NCBI RefSeq assembly: GCF_900110245.1
Contig: NZ_FOCZ01000007.1
Coordinates: 484,016-548,015 of the forward strand
Direction of reading: 5' to 3'
Length of the DNA: 64,000 bases
Origin: Niastella yeongjuensis
GTDB taxonomy: Bacteria; Bacteroidota; Bacteroidia; Chitinophagales; Chitinophagaceae
Part shown: piece after piece, positions 60,339 to 64,000 of the stretch
Position numbering within the stretch: the first letter of the stretch is position 1
How the letters are laid out: each line of letters opens with the position of its first letter
The notes under the pieces: model-generated
Databases searched by the model: none
Seen by the model: only the letters and a program-made list of their open reading frames with translations
What the model was told of the DNA's origin: nothing
Translations under genes and position numbers: made by a program

Positions 60339-63300
60339 ATGAGAAAATCTACTCCCAAGGGTTATCCTCTTGTTGTGTACGCTCCTGTCGCAACATTTTT
60401 TCAGAACAAATCAATCCTGCTCACTTTATTTTCAGTGCTGCTATGCGTAGCCGGTTATACGCAGAACCGGTCACCGGAAGATAAGATCGATCCCGCATTC
60501 AAATTTGTGATAACGCAACTCAATGCGCGGCATGTAGCAGGGACTTATTCACCCGCATTTAAAACCAGGCCCACGCAGGTACAGGTGGCCCCCGGCCAGC
60601 CTGGCGGCCAGCGTTATGATTGTATCGTATATACGACCGATGCCAACTCGCTTCGCAGTAGTGGTGTACTGGTAAATGCGGTGTACCCGCATTTTGTAAC
60701 GGCCTGGGTTACGCCGGAACAAATAACGCAGCTGTCGAATTTGCCCACCGTTAATTACATCGCTGCGCCCGTGATGGATGAATTGCACAACGACATTGCA
60801 GTTGCCAGCAGCGGCGCTTCCCTGTTACACCAGGGAAAGCTGAACAACACGGTATACAAGGGCAAGGGCGTTATCGTTGCCATTTTTGATTCGGGTATCG
60901 ATTGGCTGCATCGCGACTTCCGCGATCCCAATGATTCTACCAAAAGCCGTATCCTGCGGATCTGGGACCAAACCATTGCCCCTGTTGCCGGAGAAGTTTC
61001 TCCTGTAGGTATGGGTTATGGAGTTGAATACACCCGGGAACAGATCAATGATGAGCTCGATGGTACGCCTGCGAACTTCGTCCGGGAACGCGATATCAAT
61101 GGCCATGGTACCCATGTGGCTGGCACTGCCGCCGGAAATGGCGCTGCCCTGCCCCTTACCCGCAAATACACTGGTATGGCGCCCGAGGCCGACATCGTTG
61201 TTATCAAAGGCGGTGACGGTTCTTTTTCAAACACCAATGTGATCAATGGCATTGCTTATTTGAAAAACCTGGCCACCACCCTGGGAAAGCCGGTTGTTTT
61301 GAATATGAGCATTGGTAGTCAGTTTGGTCCTCATGATGGTTCCCGCGAATACGAACTGGTAGCGGATGATTTTACCGCCTCCGGGCCCGGACGGGCAGTG
61401 GTAATTTCTGCCGGTAACGATAATGGCAGCAATATCCATAACCAGTTGAGTATAGCTGCTAGCGGCACCGGAACGGTCTCCTTCAATGTGCCGGCCGTTA
61501 CAGCGCCTGACATCTTTCAATACCGCGTGTACGTAAACGATAGTAGCAATATTTCGGCTACTTTTTCTGCGCCGGGCGATGGTGGATCAGTAACTGCCAA
61601 TACCAACCAGAATATTTTCGGACAGGTATTAGGCAATGGCTTCAATGTGTTCCTGAGCAATCAAATTGATGTGGGCAATGGCGACCGCTATATAGATATA
61701 TATGTTCAAAGGAATGGCACCAATTTGATCAATCCGGCAGGCACCTGGACGCTTTCGCTCGCCAACAATACCACCAATACGCTGTCGTTACACGGTTGGA
61801 TGTATTACAGAAATGCCTCGTTCTCTGCGTTATCACTTGTGGGTGGCAACAGTGACTACCTCGTGGGATCACCGGGTAATGCCACTTCAGCCATCACCAC
61901 AGCAGCTTATGTAGGAAGACCTTCCTGGTATACCTATGCCGCCAATGGCGCTGTTTACGGCACCACCGCCAGAATGGATGCCATTGCTACCTTCAGTTCC
62001 CATGGCCCGCGCCGCGATGGGGTATTGAAACCAGAGATCGCTGCCATTGGGCAACATGTGATCTCGGCATTCTCCAGCACCAGTGCGGCCGCTGTGACAG
62101 ATATCATTTACCCGGGGCTATATCGAAAGAACCAGGGAACCAGTATGTCGGCCCCTGTGGTTACGGGGGCGGTAGCCTTGTTGTTACAGGCAAATCCAAC
62201 TGCCAACGTTTCGCAGCTGCGCAACCTGCTTTTTTCCAATACAACCAAAGACTCATTGACCGAAACGGCCGGCCCCACGCCTAATACTACCTGGGGTTAC
62301 GGCCGCCTGGATATTTACCGGGCCGTTGGGGCTGGGTTCAATTGTTCGCCGGTGAATCGTAAAACCTATCAATACGATGCTTCCAATCTTGTTCCGGAAG
62401 ACCTGGGTGTAACGCTCACCACGCAACGTATTGCCACCCGCTTTACACCTGATATAACCGGCAGTTTAGGGGGTGCTTATTACCATACCTCCATTACAAA
62501 AACAGCCCTGGTAATGGAAGTACGCGCCGATAATGCCGGCATACCCGGTGCGTTACTGGGGAAGTTGCTACTGCCCGATACTACGGTCAGCGCCTTTACA
62601 TGGAATTATGTTGACCTTAGCAATTTGAATATTGCTGTAACAAATGGCGCCGATTATTATGTAGTGGTGTACCGGGATTCAGGCAGCGCAGCCAACTGGA
62701 GCCTGCGCCGCGAAAACACCCGCCTCGACAATCGTTCGCTTACTTCAGGAGATGGAATTAGCTGGGTAGATCCAGGTTTCGATTACAAGATCCGCTCCGT
62801 AGTATACAACCAGCCGCTGATGATAGCCAACCTGGTTACAAAGGACACCAAAAATAGCAGGGATATTTCCACCAGCAACCTGTTCGTTGATAACAACTGC
62901 CGCCTTATTGCACAGGTATCACCGGCCAGCGCCAGTGCAATCAGTGGTACTGTTACCGCCAATGTATGGATAGAGTCGAACGTGCCTCATGATTGCGGTA
63001 TTCCATTTGTGGCCCGGCATTACCAGTTATTGCCTGCCGCAAATGCAGCATCGGCTACAGGCAGGGTTACCTTGTTCTTTACCCAGGCTGAGTTCACCGC
63101 ATTCAATGCCGATTTCTTAAGCTACCTGAACCTGCCGGCTAACCCGGGCGATGCCGCTGGTAAAGCCAATGTACGCATCGCATTTTATAAAGGCAGCACC
63201 AGTAATGGTACCGGACTTCCCTGTAGTTACAGCGATGATGGTTTGCTCATAGATCCTGCCGACAGTGACATCGTATGGAATACAACAGCCAAACGTTGGG

Positions 63301-63713
63301 AAATCACCTTCGATGCCAGCGGTTTTGGCGGATTTACCGTACAAACCAACCGTAAGGGAACTCCGTTAATGGTTGAAAACTTTAACGGTCAACCACAGGG
63401 ACGAGCCAATGTACTGAGCTGGATATTCAGGTGCCTGCGCAAATGGGCCATATTCGATATAGAACAAAGCGATAATGGAATTAATTTCAGCAGCATCGGC
63501 AAACCGAAAGGATGGGATGCCTGTACCTTTAATTTCGACTTTAAACACGATCTGCCCGGAAAAGGAAAGAATTACTATCGTATTAAGGTAACCGACAAGG
63601 ATTCGACCTATTATTCCAACACCATTCTGCTGGAAACCGGAAAGCTACAAACTTCCCTGTACCCGAATGTTATAAAAAATGGAGCGCATATACAGGTAGT
63701 TTGCAGTGTATAA
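60339..63713 (+). CDS. Secreted subtilisin-like (S8) serine peptidase, C-terminal sorting domain truncated
   Basis: 1124 residues. Signal region (SILLTLFSVLLCVAGYTQ, about residues 25-42), a propeptide to about residue 165 and an S8 catalytic domain with Asp184 (IFDSGIDW), His256 (NGHGTHVAG) and Ser602 (GTSMSAPVVTG). Between them is a large PA-type or jelly-roll insert. The C-terminal part has a fibronectin-like stretch and the start of a type A sorting domain of type IX secretion (TSLYPNVIKNGAHIQVV) that breaks off into CSV and a stop, exactly where repeats of an insertion element begin. The intact domain would need about 55 more residues, so secretion through the type IX system is probably lost. 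Confidence 0.88.
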   Translation: MRKSTPKGYPLVVYAPVATFFQNKSILLTLFSVLLCVAGYTQNRSPEDKIDPAFKFVITQLNARHVAGTYSPAFKTRPTQVQVAPGQPGGQRYDCIVYTTDANSLRSSGVLVNAVYPHFVTAWVTPEQITQLSNLPTVNYIAAPVMDELHNDIAVASSGASLLHQGKLNNTVYKGKGVIVAIFDSGIDWLHRDFRDPNDSTKSRILRIWDQTIAPVAGEVSPVGMGYGVEYTREQINDELDGTPANFVRERDINGHGTHVAGTAAGNGAALPLTRKYTGMAPEADIVVIKGGDGSFSNTNVINGIAYLKNLATTLGKPVVLNMSIGSQFGPHDGSREYELVADDFTASGPGRAVVISAGNDNGSNIHNQLSIAASGTGTVSFNVPAVTAPDIFQYRVYVNDSSNISATFSAPGDGGSVTANTNQNIFGQVLGNGFNVFLSNQIDVGNGDRYIDIYVQRNGTNLINPAGTWTLSLANNTTNTLSLHGWMYYRNASFSALSLVGGNSDYLVGSPGNATSAITTAAYVGRPSWYTYAANGAVYGTTARMDAIATFSSHGPRRDGVLKPEIAAIGQHVISAFSSTSAAAVTDIIYPGLYRKNQGTSMSAPVVTGAVALLLQANPTANVSQLRNLLFSNTTKDSLTETAGPTPNTTWGYGRLDIYRAVGAGFNCSPVNRKTYQYDASNLVPEDLGVTLTTQRIATRFTPDITGSLGGAYYHTSITKTALVMEVRADNAGIPGALLGKLLLPDTTVSAFTWNYVDLSNLNIAVTNGADYYVVVYRDSGSAANWSLRRENTRLDNRSLTSGDGISWVDPGFDYKIRSVVYNQPLMIANLVTKDTKNSRDISTSNLFVDNNCRLIAQVSPASASAISGTVTANVWIESNVPHDCGIPFVARHYQLLPAANAASATGRVTLFFTQAEFTAFNADFLSYLNLPANPGDAAGKANVRIAFYKGSTSNGTGLPCSYSDDGLLIDPADSDIVWNTTAKRWEITFDASGFGGFTVQTNRKGTPLMVENFNGQPQGRANVLSWIFRCLRKWAIFDIEQSDNGINFSSIGKPKGWDACTFNFDFKHDLPGKGKNYYRIKVTDKDSTYYSNTILLETGKLQTSLYPNVIKNGAHIQVVCSV

Positions 63714-64000
63714 TCCGATCCATCCTGACCACCTGTACCGATGATGCTGACCACTTGTTCCGGCCATGCTGACCACCCCTTCTCTAAGTAAGTTGATTTG
63801 ATTATTCCGGTGATGTTGACCACCTATTTGTTGGTTTGTTCCGGATCATTCCGGTGATGCTGACCACCCTGGTGCACAAAGTTGCCAGATGTCATTCCGG
63901 CAATGTTGACCACCATCGTGACTTTACGCGTCTGCCATTCCGGCGATGCTGACCACTTCAGGCGCTTTTTCTGTAATCGTTTTGCTTTGCAGCTTTTTGA
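63701..64000. mobile_element. Repeat-rich terminus of an IS21-like insertion sequence (partial)
   Basis: Seven copies of a 21-bp unit near ATTCCGGTGATGCTGACCAC lie at 63712-63733, 63734-63754, 63758-63777, 63804-63824, 63848-63868, 63894-63914 and 63937-63957. GACCAC starts are 22, 22, 47, 44, 46 and 43 bp apart, that is about two or four helical turns. Multiple terminal transposase-binding repeats are typical of IS21-family elements, and I recall such sequences at ends of Bacteroidota IS21 members. No transposase gene is in view; istA/istB would lie beyond 64000. The element begins where the subtilase breaks off. Confidence 0.6.

Noticed and set aside
63712..63957. Spaced 21-bp repeats as a CRISPR array
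   Set aside because: Repeats diverge, intervals are uneven, and pattern fits insertion-sequence termini better.

Overview
The window looks like chromosomal DNA of a Bacteroidota bacterium, most likely family Chitinophagaceae (Niastella/Chitinophaga-like). This is inferred from a SusC/SusD-type locus, TonB-linked receptors, DUF5916, DUF4249, DUF5713 and DUF2652 families, a subtilase ending in what looks like a type IX secretion sorting domain, many lipoproteins with Bacteroidota-style signals, and TAnnTTTG-type -7 promoter elements. No sequence search was possible. Family names come from motifs and overall resemblance.

Layout. 1-2455: end of an efflux adaptor gene, a TetR regulator and an AraC regulator. 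2736-6356: 2-oxoglutarate dehydrogenase E1 (sucA), directly followed by what looks like the first codons of sucB running into a GNAT acetyltransferase, then a decayed PEP-mutase-family tail. 6656-13130: SusC, SusD, fasciclin and DUF5007-like outer-membrane uptake operon. 13170-16144: secreted basic-secretory-protein-type peptidase and a two-component system. 16246-24000: epoxide hydrolase, sulfatase, Sel1-like protein, tRNA-Leu(CAG), small lipoprotein, YdeI-like protein, deaminase and Gfo/Idh/MocA oxidoreductase. 24219-31804: DUF5916 outer-membrane protein, SerA, class C beta-lactamase-like hydrolase, NAD(P)HX repair enzyme and a membrane protein. 31964-36188: a molybdopterin-fold protein, di-haem peroxidase, TonB receptor and ModE-like regulator locus. 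36370-46300: beta-propeller protein, two histidine kinases with two response regulators, a DUF2652 cyclase-like protein, YiaA and a TPR lipoprotein. 46301-48664: a graveyard of broken genes. 48794-50542: SDR oxidoreductase and AraC regulator.

The most interesting locus is 50659-56760. On the minus strand a tightly coupled operon encodes a SIR2-like protein with a C-terminal effector-associated domain (EAD), a membrane-anchored nSTAND ATPase with an alpha/alpha-toroid-like C-terminus, and a TIR protein whose N-terminus resembles the EAD of the SIR2 protein. Tail to tail with it lies a TRAFs-binding-domain plus trypsin-like protease gene. Two 36-bp imperfect direct repeats lie on either side of the cluster. 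This has the look of an NAD-depleting, protease-linked conflict or cell-death system with two effectors joined by homotypic EAD contacts.

The right end (57209-64000) has a lipoprotein, a cytochrome c protein with a molybdopterin-like fold, a small Cys-rich pair of unknown genes, and a subtilase whose sorting domain is cut off by the repeat-rich end of an apparent IS21-type element. Intergenic spaces carry several strong bidirectional terminators and a set of imperfect palindromes whose arms are degenerate short tandem repeats, three of them around a TCGCG core.
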